From Streptomyces sp. NRRL B-3428 (GTDB taxonomy: Bacteria > Actinomycetota > Actinomycetes > Streptomycetales > Streptomycetaceae), in assembly GCA_000721375.1 (NCBI GenBank), contig JOGW01000002.1, forward strand, positions 434,001 through 498,000: a stretch of DNA of 64,000 bases. The letters run 5' to 3'. Made by a program: the position numbers and the translations under genes. The notes below the pieces were generated by a model, which saw nothing but the letters and a program-made list of their open reading frames with translations, ran no database searches and had not been told where the DNA came from. Numbering within the stretch: position 1 is the first letter of the stretch; each line of letters starts with the position of its first letter. Below are positions 37,181-48,184 of this stretch, in pieces.

Positions 37181-38403
37181 CGGACCACCGCGTTCTTCAG
37201 CGGCACCGAGGCGTCCGCTGCTTTCTCCGCGTCCAGAACCGCCCCCGACTCGATCAGCTTCCGGCCCTGGGCGAGGTCCCGAGGCCGCCCGACCGCGAGC
37301 ACCGCGACCAGGGTCCCCTCGTGCAGCCAGACGACCGACCAGGCCTGGCCCGAGGGTTCACCGCGCCACACCAGCTGGTCCGCGGCGCCGTGGTGGCCCG
37401 CGTACTGGACGAAGCGGCCGAACTGCTCGGACCAGAAGTACGGGACCGGGTCGTAGACCGCCGGTTGCGTACCGATGACGTTGGAGGCCACCGTGCGCGG
37501 GCCCTGGAGGGCGTTGTCCCAGTGGTGGACAAGGAGGCGGGACGCGTAGCGCGTCGAGGGGAACGAGGCACAGTCGCCGACCGCGTACACATCAGGAGCC
37601 GAAGTACGCAGCGACTCGTCCGCGACCACCGCACCGTCCGGGCCGAGGTCGATGCCCGAGCCCGCGAGCCACCCGGTGGCCGGGCGCGCGCCGATGCCGA
37701 CGACCACCGCTCCGGCCGGGATCCGGGTGCCGTCGGCGAGCACGACCTCGCCCGCCTCGATGGTCTGGACGCGCGCACCGGTGCGCAGCACGGCGCCCGA
37801 CTCCTCGTACCAAGCCGTCATCGGCGCCGCGACCTCGGCCGGCAGCGCTCCCGCGAGCGGGCGGTCGGCCGCCTCGACGACCGTCACCGCGCAGCCCGCG
37901 TCCCGTGCGGCCGTCGCGAACTCCGCGCCGATCCAGCCCGCGCCCACCACCACGATGTCGTGCTGCTCGGTGAGCACGGGCCGCAGCCGCTGGGCGTCGT
38001 CAAGCGTGCGCAGGAGGTGGACGCCGGGGATGCCCTCGGTGCCCGGCAGCTGCAGCGGTTCCGCGCCGGTCGCAAGGACGAGGATGTCGTACGGGACAGG
38101 CCCCTGCGCGGTGTCGAGTTCATGCTCCTCGGCCCGCAGCCCGGTGACCTCGCGGCCCAACTGGAGCTCCACGCCGAGCGATTCGAAGTCCACCTCGAAG
38201 GCCGAGCCCTCGGCCTTGCCGAGCAGCACCGCCTTGGACAGCGGTGGGCGGTCGTACGGCTGGTGCGGTTCGGCGCCGATCAGGGTGACAGGTCCGTCGA
38301 AGCCCTGTTCCCGCAGGGCCACGGCCGTCTGCACACCGGCCATCCCGGCTCCGACGATCACCACGCGACGCTGCCCCACAGGTACCTCCCGCTGCTTGCT
38401 CAT
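37177..38403 (-). CDS. NAD(P)/FAD-dependent ferredoxin reductase-type oxidoreductase
   Basis: A flavoprotein of about 408 residues, similar to ferredoxin/rubredoxin reductases of oxygenase systems. The FAD motif is RRVVIVGAGMAGVQTAVALR, then LIGAEPHQPYDRPPLSKAVL, a hallmark of this group. The second Rossmann motif is DIVVVGAGWIGAEFATAARD, followed by APDVYAVGDCASFPST and a C-terminal Reductase_C-like domain with VPYFWSEQFGRFVQYAGHHG. The stop codon TAG (37177-37179) lies within the right end of the inverted-repeat element, so the last residues may have been changed by its insertion. ATG 38403 is assumed; GTG 38418 would add five residues. Confidence 0.9.
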   Translation of the reverse strand: MSKQREVPVGQRRVVIVGAGMAGVQTAVALREQGFDGPVTLIGAEPHQPYDRPPLSKAVLLGKAEGSAFEVDFESLGVELQLGREVTGLRAEEHELDTAQGPVPYDILVLATGAEPLQLPGTEGIPGVHLLRTLDDAQRLRPVLTEQHDIVVVGAGWIGAEFATAARDAGCAVTVVEAADRPLAGALPAEVAAPMTAWYEESGAVLRTGARVQTIEAGEVVLADGTRIPAGAVVVGIGARPATGWLAGSGIDLGPDGAVVADESLRTSAPDVYAVGDCASFPSTRYASRLLVHHWDNALQGPRTVASNVIGTQPAVYDPVPYFWSEQFGRFVQYAGHHGAADQLVWRGEPSGQAWSVVWLHEGTLVAVLAVGRPRDLAQGRKLIESGAVLDAEKAADASVPLKNAVVR

Positions 38404-38443
38404 CCGCTCACCGATCACGCGGCCACCCGCCCACCATAAACAA

Positions 38444-38458
38444 CTGACGGACCGTCAG
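38444..38458. promoter_or_regulatory. 15-bp palindrome upstream of the flavin reductase gene
   Basis: CTGACGG-A-CCGTCAG is a perfect 7-1-7 palindrome in the gap between the reductase start and the preceding gene. It is followed on the minus strand by TTGTTTATGG, an AT-rich patch. The layout suggests a repressor operator, probably TetR-type; no cognate regulator is next to it. Confidence 0.55.
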
Positions 38459-38477
38459 GAAGACGGGAACGCACAGG

Positions 38478-38822
38478 TCAGGACGTGACCTGTTCCACAA
38501 CACTGGTGCCCTTGCCGGGCCGCGACTCCCACTCCCAAGTCTCCAGGAGCCTGATCCGCCCGTCCGGCAGTTCCACGATCTCGGACACGCAGTGGCCGGA
38601 CGCGGTCCCCCCGTCCGTCTTCAACTGCACGTACCGGAAGTCCAGAACGTCCCCTTCACGCGTCCCGACCAGCTCTCCGCGTACGACATCACCGCCCGCG
38701 TACGAAGCCCGGATCACCCCGTCCTTCTCCTGATACGTGAACCTGGTCCGCGTACCCACCTGACCTGGCGCCTGGTCCTCGACCGGGGCCATCACGAGTC
38801 CGTCGAGCGAGCGGACGGCCAT
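38478..38822 (-). CDS. Small beta-rich conserved hypothetical protein
   Basis: A 114-residue soluble protein with an alternating strand pattern (TRTRFTYQEKDGVIRASYAG, GDVVRGELVGTREGDVLDFR, GGTASGHCVSEIVELPDGRI, LLETWEWESR). The pattern resembles the small lipocalin-like proteins sometimes mislabelled as N-acetylglutamate synthase; I do not assign a function. ATG 38822 has AAGGGAG at suitable spacing. It lies 75 nt upstream of the flavin reductase start on the same strand, but the palindrome between them suggests separate control. It is divergent from the thiO riboswitch. Confidence 0.75.
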   Translation of the reverse strand: MAVRSLDGLVMAPVEDQAPGQVGTRTRFTYQEKDGVIRASYAGGDVVRGELVGTREGDVLDFRYVQLKTDGGTASGHCVSEIVELPDGRIRLLETWEWESRPGKGTSVVEQVTS

Positions 38823-38880
38823 CGGGTGCTCCCTTCAAGAGCGTTGGAACGTCGGGCTATGGTGGCAGGCGTAAAGCACT

Positions 38881-38968
38881 CGCGGGAGCCCGGACGTGCC
38901 GGGCTGAGAGGGAGGCGGCGGCCTCCGACCGTATGAACCTGATCCGGGTCATGCCGGCGAAGGGAGGG
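38881..38968 (+). promoter_or_regulatory. TPP (thiamine pyrophosphate) riboswitch for thiOSG
   Basis: The conserved core of the THI element is present in order: CGGGAGCC at 38883, the pyrimidine-sensing GGGCTGAGAGG (38900-38910), a variable P3 hairpin (GGAGGCGGCGGCCTCC), then ACC...TGAACCTGATCCGGGTCATGCCGGCGAAGGGA in sections from 38928 to 38965. The thiO ribosome site (AGGGAGGGG, 38961-38969) lies at the 3' edge of the aptamer, so TPP binding would block translation initiation. A possible -10 box TATGGT is at 38858-38863. Confidence 0.95.
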
Positions 38969-38979
38969 GCTGGACGCCC

Positions 38980-41158
<2,179 letters not shown>

Positions 41159-41160
41159 CG

Positions 41161-41187
41161 GTCGTGTTCTGACAGTCGTGTTCTGAC
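41161..41187 (+). repeat. Two tandem copies of a 13-mer after thiG
   Basis: GTCGTGTTCTGAC occurs at 41161-41173 and 41175-41187; partial copies continue on both sides (TTCTGACG before, CGTTCTCGCCCTGACGTTCT after). It looks like a recent slippage expansion in the thiG 3' flank. No terminator hairpin is evident in it. Confidence 0.7.
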
Positions 41188-41288
41188 GTTCTCGCCCTGA
41201 CGTTCTCGGTTTCGCCGGGAACGTCACAGCCCGGCTTCAGTCCTGCCCCACCCCTGCCCGTACAGGCAAACCGCCCAGCCACGGCTCG

Positions 41289-41294
41289 TACACT
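41289..41294 (+). promoter_or_regulatory. -10 box for a leaderless kinase transcript
   Basis: TACACT ends 6 nt before the GTG start at 41301, which would therefore be the +1 base. The intervening CGGCGG is not a ribosome site. The -35 region is not clear. Confidence 0.5.
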
Positions 41295-41300
41295 CGGCGG

Positions 41301-43238
41301 GTGGACACGACCCTCCAGGACCCCCTCGTCGGGCAGCTGCTCGACGGCCGGTACCGCATCGACTCCCGGATCGCGGTGGGCGGGATGGCCACGGTCTACC
41401 GGGCCGTGGACACCCGCCTCGACCGCGTACTCGCCCTCAAGGTGATGCACCCGACGCTCGCCGCGGACGCCGCGTTCGTCGACCGCTTCATCCGCGAGGC
41501 GAAGTCCGTCGCCCGGCTCGCCCACCCCAACGTGGTCGCCGTCTTCGACCAGGGCGCCCAGGGCGCGTACGTCTATCTCGCGATGGAGTACGTGGCCGGC
41601 TGCACCCTGCGCGACGTACTGCGCGAGCGCGGGGCCCTGCAGCCGCGCGCCGCCCTGGACATCCTGGAGCCGGTGCTCGCGGCGCTCGGCGCGGCCCACC
41701 GCGCGGGCTTCGTGCACCGGGACATGAAGCCCGAGAACGTCCTCATAGGGGACGACGGCCGGGTCAAGGTCGCGGACTTCGGTCTCGTACGGTCCGTGGA
41801 CACCGTGACGAACACCACCGGCACCGTGCTCGGCACCGTCTCGTATCTCGCCCCCGAGCAGATCGAACGCGGTGTCGCCGACCCGCGCGTCGATGTGTAC
41901 GCCTGCGGTGTCGTGCTCTACGAGATGCTCACCGGCGCCAAGCCGCACACCGGCGAATCGCCCGCGCAGATCCTCTACAAGCACCTGCACGAGGACATCC
42001 CGCCGCCCTCGGCCTCCGTGCCCGGCCTTCCGGTCGACCTCGACGAACTCGTGGCGCTGGCCACCGCACGTACCCCCGAGGTACGTCCCTACGACGCGGT
42101 CGCGCTGCTCGGCCACACCCGCCAGGCACGCGCCGCGCTCAGCGACGCACAGCTGGACGCGGTCCCGCCGGCCGCGATCCAGGACGCGCACACCAACGCC
42201 GAGGACCGTACGAGCGTGATCCCGCGCGCCGTCGCCCCGGTGCCGCGGCCGCTGCCCGCCGAGGAGGAGCAGCTCCACCGCACCAGCCGTTTCGAGATGC
42301 CGCCCGTCCCGCCGCAGGGTCCGCCCGGGCCGCGTGGTGCGGGCCGCAACCCCCGGCGCGGGATGTACACGGTGATCGCCGCCGTGCTCCTGGCGCTCGG
42401 GATCGGGACGGGGGTCTGGTACATCAACTCCGGACAGTTCACCCAGGTCCCGCCCATCTTGGCCAAGACGGAGGCCGAGGCCCGCAAGAAGCTCGACGAC
42501 GCCGGTCTGCGGGTGAACGACGAGGTCGTCAAGAAGTACAGCAGCAGCTACGAGCGCGGCGTCGTGATGGACAGCGACCCCGACCAGGGCAAGCGGATCC
42601 GCAGTGGCGGCGAGGTCACGCTCACCGTGTCGCTCGGCCAGGAGATCGTGCGCGTCCCGGACGTCAGCGGTTCGACGCTCGACGAGGCGAAAAAGGAGCT
42701 GCGGCAGGCCGGGCTCGAACCGGGCACGGTCACGCGGGAGTTCAGCGACGAGGTCGCGAGCGGCAAGGTGATCCGCACCAGCCCGACCTCCGGTACGCAG
42801 CGCAAGTCGGGCACGGCCGTCGCGCTCACCGTGAGCAAGGGCGAGCCGGTCGAGGTGCCCGATGTCACCGGCCGTACCCCCGAAGAAGCTCAGGAGGAGC
42901 TCCAGGAGGACGGCTTCAAGGTCGAAATCGCCCCCGAGCGGGTCCACTCCGAGCACGACAAGGGCCTGGTCGGCGAGCAGAGCCCCGGCGCGGGCGCCCA
43001 GCTCGGCAAGGGCGACACCGTCACGTTGTCGATCTCCAAGGGCCCCGAGATGATCGAGGTCCCGGACGTCACCGGCATGAAGGTGAGCGAGGCCAAGGAG
43101 GCCCTGGAGGCCAAGGGCTTCGAGGTCGACGAGGATCGAGGGTTCCTCGGCCTGTTCGGCGACACGGTGGAGAGCCAGTCGGTCGAGGGCGGCGAGGAAG
43201 CTCCCAAGGGCTCGACGATCACCATCAAGATCCGCTGA
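41301..43238 (+). CDS. PASTA-domain serine/threonine protein kinase (PknB/PknL type)
   Basis: A 645-residue receptor-type kinase. The kinase domain (about 17-275) contains the Gly loop IAVGGMATVYRAV, ATP-anchoring Lys47, catalytic HRDMKPENVL with Asp141, DFG at 159-161, the activation loop with TNTTGTVLGTVSYLAPEQ and helix F DVYACGVVLYEML. A Pro-rich juxtamembrane linker precedes one transmembrane helix (about 354-374). Four extracytoplasmic PASTA repeats (EVPDVTGRTPEEAQEELQ and similar) follow and would bind muropeptides or lipid II. With an Rv2175c homologue 4.4 kb away, PknL-like function is the best guess. Confidence 0.95.
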   Translation: MDTTLQDPLVGQLLDGRYRIDSRIAVGGMATVYRAVDTRLDRVLALKVMHPTLAADAAFVDRFIREAKSVARLAHPNVVAVFDQGAQGAYVYLAMEYVAGCTLRDVLRERGALQPRAALDILEPVLAALGAAHRAGFVHRDMKPENVLIGDDGRVKVADFGLVRSVDTVTNTTGTVLGTVSYLAPEQIERGVADPRVDVYACGVVLYEMLTGAKPHTGESPAQILYKHLHEDIPPPSASVPGLPVDLDELVALATARTPEVRPYDAVALLGHTRQARAALSDAQLDAVPPAAIQDAHTNAEDRTSVIPRAVAPVPRPLPAEEEQLHRTSRFEMPPVPPQGPPGPRGAGRNPRRGMYTVIAAVLLALGIGTGVWYINSGQFTQVPPILAKTEAEARKKLDDAGLRVNDEVVKKYSSSYERGVVMDSDPDQGKRIRSGGEVTLTVSLGQEIVRVPDVSGSTLDEAKKELRQAGLEPGTVTREFSDEVASGKVIRTSPTSGTQRKSGTAVALTVSKGEPVEVPDVTGRTPEEAQEELQEDGFKVEIAPERVHSEHDKGLVGEQSPGAGAQLGKGDTVTLSISKGPEMIEVPDVTGMKVSEAKEALEAKGFEVDEDRGFLGLFGDTVESQSVEGGEEAPKGSTITIKIR

Positions 43239-43241
43239 GCC

Positions 43242-43270
43242 GGTGCCGCCGGCAGTCCGCCGGCGGCGCC
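43242..43270 (+). terminator. Hairpin after the kinase gene
   Basis: A 12-bp stem with one G-T pair (43242-43253 with 43259-43270) and a 5-nt loop begins 4 nt after the kinase stop. It precedes the endonuclease IV gene, so that gene probably has its own promoter. Confidence 0.7.
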
Positions 43271-43287
43271 GTGCCACCCTTGAGTAC

Positions 43288-44151
43288 GTGAAGCAGAACC
43301 GTAATCCCGTCGGCAGTCATGTCCCCGTGGCCGGCGGCCTCTCCACCAAAGGCCTTGCCTACGCACGGGAGTTGGGCTGCGAGACCGTCCAGGTCTTCGT
43401 GGCCAACCCGCGCGGCTGGGCCACCCCGCCCGGCAACCCCGCCGAGGACGAGGCCTTCCGAGCGGCCTGCGCGGCCGAGTCGATCCCCGCGTACATCCAC
43501 GCCCCGTATCTGATCAACTTCGGCTCCCACTCCCCCGAGACCGTCGAGAAGTCGGTCGAGTCACTGCGCCACTCGCTGCGCCGCGGCCGTGAGATCGGCG
43601 CACTCGGCGTCGTGGTGCACACGGGTTCCGCGACGATGGGCCGCGACCGGGCGGAGGCGCTCGATCAGGTACGCCGGTACATGCGCCCGCTCCTCGACGA
43701 GCTGACCCACGAGGACGACCCGTTCCTCCTGCTCGAGTCGACCGCCGGCCAGGGCTACTCGATCTGCTCGCGGACCTGGGACTTCGGCCCGTACTTCGAC
43801 GCGCTCGACCACCACCCCAAACTGGGCATCTGCCTGGACACCTGCCATGCCTTCGCCGCGGGCCACGACCTGGCCGGACCCCACGGGATGCACCAGACCC
43901 TCGACCAACTGGTGGAAACGGTCGGCGAGGGCCGGCTCAAGCTGATCCACGCGAACGACTCCAAGGACGTCGTGGGCGCCAAGAAGGACCGGCACGCCAA
44001 CATCGGCCAGGGTCATATCGGCGAGGACGCGTTCGGCGAGCTGATCAAACACCCGGAGATGGCGGGCGTACCGCTGATCATCGAGACGCCCGGCGGCCAG
44101 TCGGGACACACGGCGGACGTGGAGCTTCTGAAGAAGCTGCGGGAGCGCTGA
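43288..44151 (+). CDS. nfo: Endonuclease IV (deoxyribonuclease IV, AP endonuclease)
   Basis: A TIM-barrel, zinc-dependent AP endonuclease of base excision repair, 287 residues. It has the family N-terminus NPVGSHVPVAGGLSTKGLAY, then YIHAPYLINFGSHSPE, VVVHTGSA, LLESTAGQGYSICSR (a signature with the metal-binding Glu), GICLDTCHAFAAGHDL, LIHANDSKDVVGAKKDRHAN, and GHIGEDAFGELIKHPEMAGV with IIETPG at the end. The metal-ligand His, Glu and Asp residues in these motifs are all present. GTG 43288 was chosen for the N-terminus VKQNRNPVGSH; no good ribosome site is visible, and a CACCCT box 7 nt upstream may make it leaderless. Confidence 0.94.
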   Translation: MKQNRNPVGSHVPVAGGLSTKGLAYARELGCETVQVFVANPRGWATPPGNPAEDEAFRAACAAESIPAYIHAPYLINFGSHSPETVEKSVESLRHSLRRGREIGALGVVVHTGSATMGRDRAEALDQVRRYMRPLLDELTHEDDPFLLLESTAGQGYSICSRTWDFGPYFDALDHHPKLGICLDTCHAFAAGHDLAGPHGMHQTLDQLVETVGEGRLKLIHANDSKDVVGAKKDRHANIGQGHIGEDAFGELIKHPEMAGVPLIIETPGGQSGHTADVELLKKLRER

Positions 44152-44181
44152 GTCGGGGTCCCAGGAAGATCGGAAAACAAC

Positions 44182-44210
44182 TTGAGGAATACCCCTAGGG
44201 GGTATACGGT
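44182..44210 (+). promoter_or_regulatory. Promoter with embedded CsoR-type copper operator
   Basis: ATACCCCTAGGGGGTAT (44189-44205) is the pseudo-palindrome bound by CsoR-family copper repressors. It lies between TTGAGG (-35, 44182-44187) and TACGGT (-10, 44205-44210), which are 17 nt apart. A bound repressor would cover the promoter spacer; Cu(I) would release it. The gene controlled begins at 44258. Confidence 0.82.
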
Positions 44211-44257
44211 TCTGTTCATCGACAGGAACCGCTACCTGACGTTGGGGGCCTTCAGCA

Positions 44258-44869
44258 ATGCAGCACGAAACGCACACGGCACACGCGCACGACGATCACG
44301 CGGGTCATGAGGGGCACGGCGAGCACGCGGGCCACGAAAACCCTGCGCAGCACGCGGGTCATGAGGGGCACGCCGATCACGGGAGCCACGCAGGTCACAA
44401 CGGGCATGGGGGCCACAACGGGCACGGGGGCAAGGTCTCCTGGGCCATGGCCGCGAAGGCCACGCTGCACTGCCTCACCGGCTGCGCCATCGGCGAGGTG
44501 CTCGGCATGATCATCGGTACCGCGCTGGGCTGGGGCACCGTTGCGACGATGGTCCTCGCCATCGTCCTGGCCTTCTTCTTCGGCTACTCGCTCACGCTGT
44601 TCGCCGTCGTCCGCGCCGGCGTCTCCCTGAAGGCCGCGGTCGGCGTCGCCCTCGCCGCCGACACCCTGTCGATCATCGTGATGGAGATCGTCGACAACGG
44701 CGTCCTGCTGGCCGTCCCCGGCGCCATGGAGGCCCATCTGTCGGACGCGCTCTTCTGGGGCGCCCTGGCCTTCGCCTTCGCGGTCGCCTTCGCGGTCACG
44801 ACTCCGGTCAACAAGTGGCTGATCGGCCGCGGCAAGGGCCACGCGGTGGTGCACCAGTACCACCACTGA
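44258..44869 (+). CDS. His-rich DUF4396 membrane protein, predicted copper-responsive
   Basis: A 203-residue protein. The first 58 residues are a metal-binding tail with about 20 His among Gly, Ala, Glu and Asp (HAGHEGHGEHAGHE and HAGHNGHGGHNGHG). Then comes the DUF4396 core with four membrane helices: a first one with HCLTGCAIGEVLGMIIGTAL, VATMVLAIVLAFFFGYSLTL, a third with ALAADTLSIIVMEIVDNGVL, and DALFWGALAFAFAVAFAVTT. The C-terminus is again His-rich (HAVVHQYHH). HCLTGC has a His and two Cys that could bind metal in the membrane. With the CsoR-type operator upstream, a role in copper binding or transport is inferred. Confidence 0.88.
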   Translation: MQHETHTAHAHDDHAGHEGHGEHAGHENPAQHAGHEGHADHGSHAGHNGHGGHNGHGGKVSWAMAAKATLHCLTGCAIGEVLGMIIGTALGWGTVATMVLAIVLAFFFGYSLTLFAVVRAGVSLKAAVGVALAADTLSIIVMEIVDNGVLLAVPGAMEAHLSDALFWGALAFAFAVAFAVTTPVNKWLIGRGKGHAVVHQYHH

Positions 44870-44890
44870 GCAGCGGTACGTACGCCAGGA

Positions 44891-45514
44891 TCAGAGCTCG
44901 GGGCCGTCCCCGGGCTCTTCCTGGTAGGAGTAGCGCTGCTCGCGCCAGGGGTCGCCGATGTTGTGATAGCCGCGCTCCTCCCAGAAGCCGCGGCGGTCGG
45001 CGGTCATGTACTCGATGCCGCGGACCCACTTCGGGCCCTTCCAGGCGTACAGATGCGGGACAACAAGCCGCAGCGGAAAGCCGTGCTCGGCGGTGAGCAG
45101 CTCACCGTCATGGTGGGTGGCCAGGATCGTCTGCTCGGCCGTGAAGTCGGAGATCCGCAGGTTGGAGCTGAATCCGTACTCGGCCCACACCATCACATGG
45201 GTGACGTCGGGCGCGGGCGGCGCCAGTTCGAGCAGGGCACGCGCCGGGACCCCGCCCCATTCGGAGCCCATCACCGAGAACTTGGTGACGCAGTGCAGAT
45301 CGGCCACGACCGTGCCGTACGGGAGAGCGCCGAACTCCTCATGGGTCCAGCAGTGCTTCTCACCGTCGGCGGTGGCGCCGAAGACCCTGAACTCCCAGCG
45401 TTCGGGCCGGAATTTCGGAACGGGCCCGTAGTGGGTGACCGGCCAGCCCCGCTGCAGCCGCTGCCCCGGAGGAAGCTCGTTCTGCTTCTCGACGCGGCTT
45501 TCCGGCTGACCCAT
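44891..45514 (-). CDS. Molybdopterin-dependent oxidoreductase (sulfite oxidase/MsrP-like)
   Basis: A 207-residue protein of the oxidoreductase molybdopterin-binding (SUOX) fold. Conserved parts are QRLQRGWPVTHYGPVPKFRP, the Mo-ligand Cys in VADLHCVTKFSVMGSEWGGV, EYGFSSNLRISDFT, and GFPLRLVVPHLYAWKGPKWV. No twin-arginine signal or transmembrane segment is seen, so this form is probably cytoplasmic. Its electron partner and substrate are unknown. ATG 45514 gives the usual MGQPESR N-terminus; the frame is open for 20 more codons upstream without conservation. It is convergent with the DUF4396 gene. Confidence 0.9.
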   Translation of the reverse strand: MGQPESRVEKQNELPPGQRLQRGWPVTHYGPVPKFRPERWEFRVFGATADGEKHCWTHEEFGALPYGTVVADLHCVTKFSVMGSEWGGVPARALLELAPPAPDVTHVMVWAEYGFSSNLRISDFTAEQTILATHHDGELLTAEHGFPLRLVVPHLYAWKGPKWVRGIEYMTADRRGFWEERGYHNIGDPWREQRYSYQEEPGDGPEL

Positions 45515-45668
45515 GTCTCCATGATGACAGCCCGCGGAGGGTGGACGTGACCAGGTCTGCACCGATTCGGGCAACTCCTACTAAGCATGCACTTACTGGA
45601 CGGCCCGAAAAGCCGGTGCAAGGATGCGGCGCACCTGCCCCGATACGCGCTTGGAAGGAGCCTCTGCA

Positions 45669-46148
45669 ATGCAGGGCGACCCCGAGGTCATCGAATTTCT
45701 CAACGAGCAGCTGACCGCCGAGCTCACGGCCATCAATCAGTACTTCCTGCACGCGAAGATGCAGGAGAACTTCGGCTGGACCAAGCTCGCGAAGTACACG
45801 CGGCACGAGTCGATCGACGAGATGAAGCACGCGGAGGTGCTCACCGACCGGATTCTGTTCCTGGACGGGCTGCCGAACTACCAGCGGCTTTTCCACGTAC
45901 GCGTGGGACAGACGGTCACCGAGATGTTCCAGGCGGACCGTCAGGTCGAGGTCGAGGCCATCGACCGGCTCAAGCGGGGCATCGACGTGATGCGCGGCAA
46001 GGGCGATGTGACCTCGGCGAACATCTTCGAGTCGATCCTCGCGGACGAGGAGCACCACATCGACTATCTCGACACCCAGCTGGAACTGATCGAGAAGCTC
46101 GGTGAACCGCTCTACATCGCCCAGCTGATCGAGCAGCCGGAGGGCTGA
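45669..46148 (+). CDS. bfr: Bacterioferritin
   Basis: A 159-residue four-helix ferritin that forms a 24-mer storing iron as ferric mineral, with haem at subunit pairs. The dinuclear ferroxidase residues Glu18, Glu51, His54, Glu94, Glu127 and His130 and the haem ligand Met52 are all in place (LTAELTAINQYFLH, HESIDEMKHAE, ESILADEEHHIDYL). ATG 45669 has GGAAGGAG upstream. It faces bfd across a 22-nt gap, the usual partnership in which Bfd reduces Bfr to release iron. Confidence 0.98.
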   Translation: MQGDPEVIEFLNEQLTAELTAINQYFLHAKMQENFGWTKLAKYTRHESIDEMKHAEVLTDRILFLDGLPNYQRLFHVRVGQTVTEMFQADRQVEVEAIDRLKRGIDVMRGKGDVTSANIFESILADEEHHIDYLDTQLELIEKLGEPLYIAQLIEQPEG

Positions 46149-46156
46149 GCCCTCCG
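46138..46156. terminator. Short hairpin between bfr and bfd
   Basis: CGGAGGGC (46138-46145) pairs with GCCCTCCG (46149-46156) around the bfr stop codon TGA. It separates the convergent bfr and bfd transcripts. Confidence 0.6.
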
Positions 46157-46170
46157 CGGCGCCGGCGGGG

Positions 46171-46428
46171 TCAGGCCGCTTCGTCCAGCTCGACCGTGTC
46201 GAGTTCGACGGCGGAGGCGAGGGCGGGCTTGCCCTGGTCGACCAGCTCGCGCCGCGGGCAGTTGCCCCGGCCGAGGATGGCCTGGATGCGGCGTACACAG
46301 GACCCGCAGTCCGTACCGGCCTTGCACGCGGAGGCTATCTGCCGCGGAGTGCAGGCGCCGGCGTCAGCGTGCTGCTTGACCTGCTGTTCGGTGACACCGA
46401 AGCAAGAGCAGACGTACACGCCGTTCAC
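46171..46428 (-). CDS. bfd: Bacterioferritin-associated ferredoxin
   Basis: An 85-residue [2Fe-2S] protein that docks on bacterioferritin and reduces its mineral core. Cluster ligands follow the Bfd pattern: Cys7-x-Cys9 in VYVCSCFGVTEQQV and Cys41-x2-Cys44 in KAGTDCGSCVRRIQAI. The N-terminus MNGVYVCSCFGVTEQQVKQH is typical, and the C-terminal 25 residues are an acidic extension. An iron box 42 nt upstream predicts induction under iron starvation by the DtxR-family regulator DmdR. Confidence 0.96.
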   Translation of the reverse strand: MNGVYVCSCFGVTEQQVKQHADAGACTPRQIASACKAGTDCGSCVRRIQAILGRGNCPRRELVDQGKPALASAVELDTVELDEAA

Positions 46429-46469
46429 CTCCCGAGGACAGGACCAGGTTGCGCTCTCCCGATGATCGG

Positions 46470-46488
46470 TGAGGCTAACCTAACCTTA
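46470..46488 (-). promoter_or_regulatory. DmdR/IdeR iron box ahead of bfd
   Basis: Read on the minus strand the 19-mer TAAGGTTAGGTTAGCCTCA matches the actinobacterial iron-box consensus (TTAGGTTAGGCTAACCTAA) at 15 of 19 positions. It lies 42 nt before the bfd start, in promoter position. Confidence 0.85.
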
Positions 46489-46514
46489 CCCGGCAGGACC
46501 AGCACGCAAAAGCA

Positions 46515-46551
46515 CTATGGGGCGCGGATCACAAGGATCCGCGCCCCATAG
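46515..46551 (-). terminator. aroH terminator
   Basis: A perfect 16-bp stem (46515-46530 with 46536-46551) with a 5-nt loop, followed on the minus strand by TGCTTTTGC. It lies 55 nt after the aroH stop and insulates bfd from aroH. Confidence 0.85.
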
Positions 46552-46606
46552 TCACGTTCACAACCGGCCATGTTCACCGGTTCGGGCCACGCGCAAGGCC
46601 ATCGAC

Positions 46607-48070
<1,464 letters not shown>

Positions 48071-48077
48071 CGGCGCC

Positions 48078-48134
48078 ATGAACACGCAGCAGCACCAGAA
48101 CTGGTGGTGGACCGCTCATCCGGCGGCCCACTGA
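48078..48134 (+). CDS. trpL: trp operon leader peptide with three Trp codons
   Basis: The 18-codon reading frame encodes MNTQQHQNWWWTAHPAAH. Three successive TGG codons lie at positions 9-11, and the stop TGA is 22 nt before the terminator stem. Ribosome stalling on these codons when charged tRNA-Trp is scarce would allow the anthranilate synthase gene to be transcribed. It is too short for standard gene callers. A trp attenuator of this kind, ahead of a fused anthranilate synthase gene, has been described in S. venezuelae. Confidence 0.93.
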   Translation: MNTQQHQNWWWTAHPAAH

Positions 48135-48156
48135 CTGCGCGTTCCCAAGACTCGCG

Positions 48157-48184
48157 AAGGCCGCCCCGGAGGGCGGCCTTTTTT
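48157..48184 (+). terminator. trp attenuator terminator
   Basis: AAGGCCGCCC (48157-48166) pairs perfectly with GGGCGGCCTT (48171-48180), followed by TTTTGTTTG. It is the only classic stem plus U-tract I noticed in the window, as expected for a regulated terminator. The antiterminator partner should be in 48100-48150 (for instance GGCGGCCC at 48122-48129, which can pair with part of the terminator's left arm or loop). Confidence 0.92.

Noticed and set aside
45584..45600. TAAGCATGCACTTA upstream of bfr as an iron box.
   Set aside because: Only the outer four bases are symmetrical, and it does not match the DmdR/IdeR consensus.
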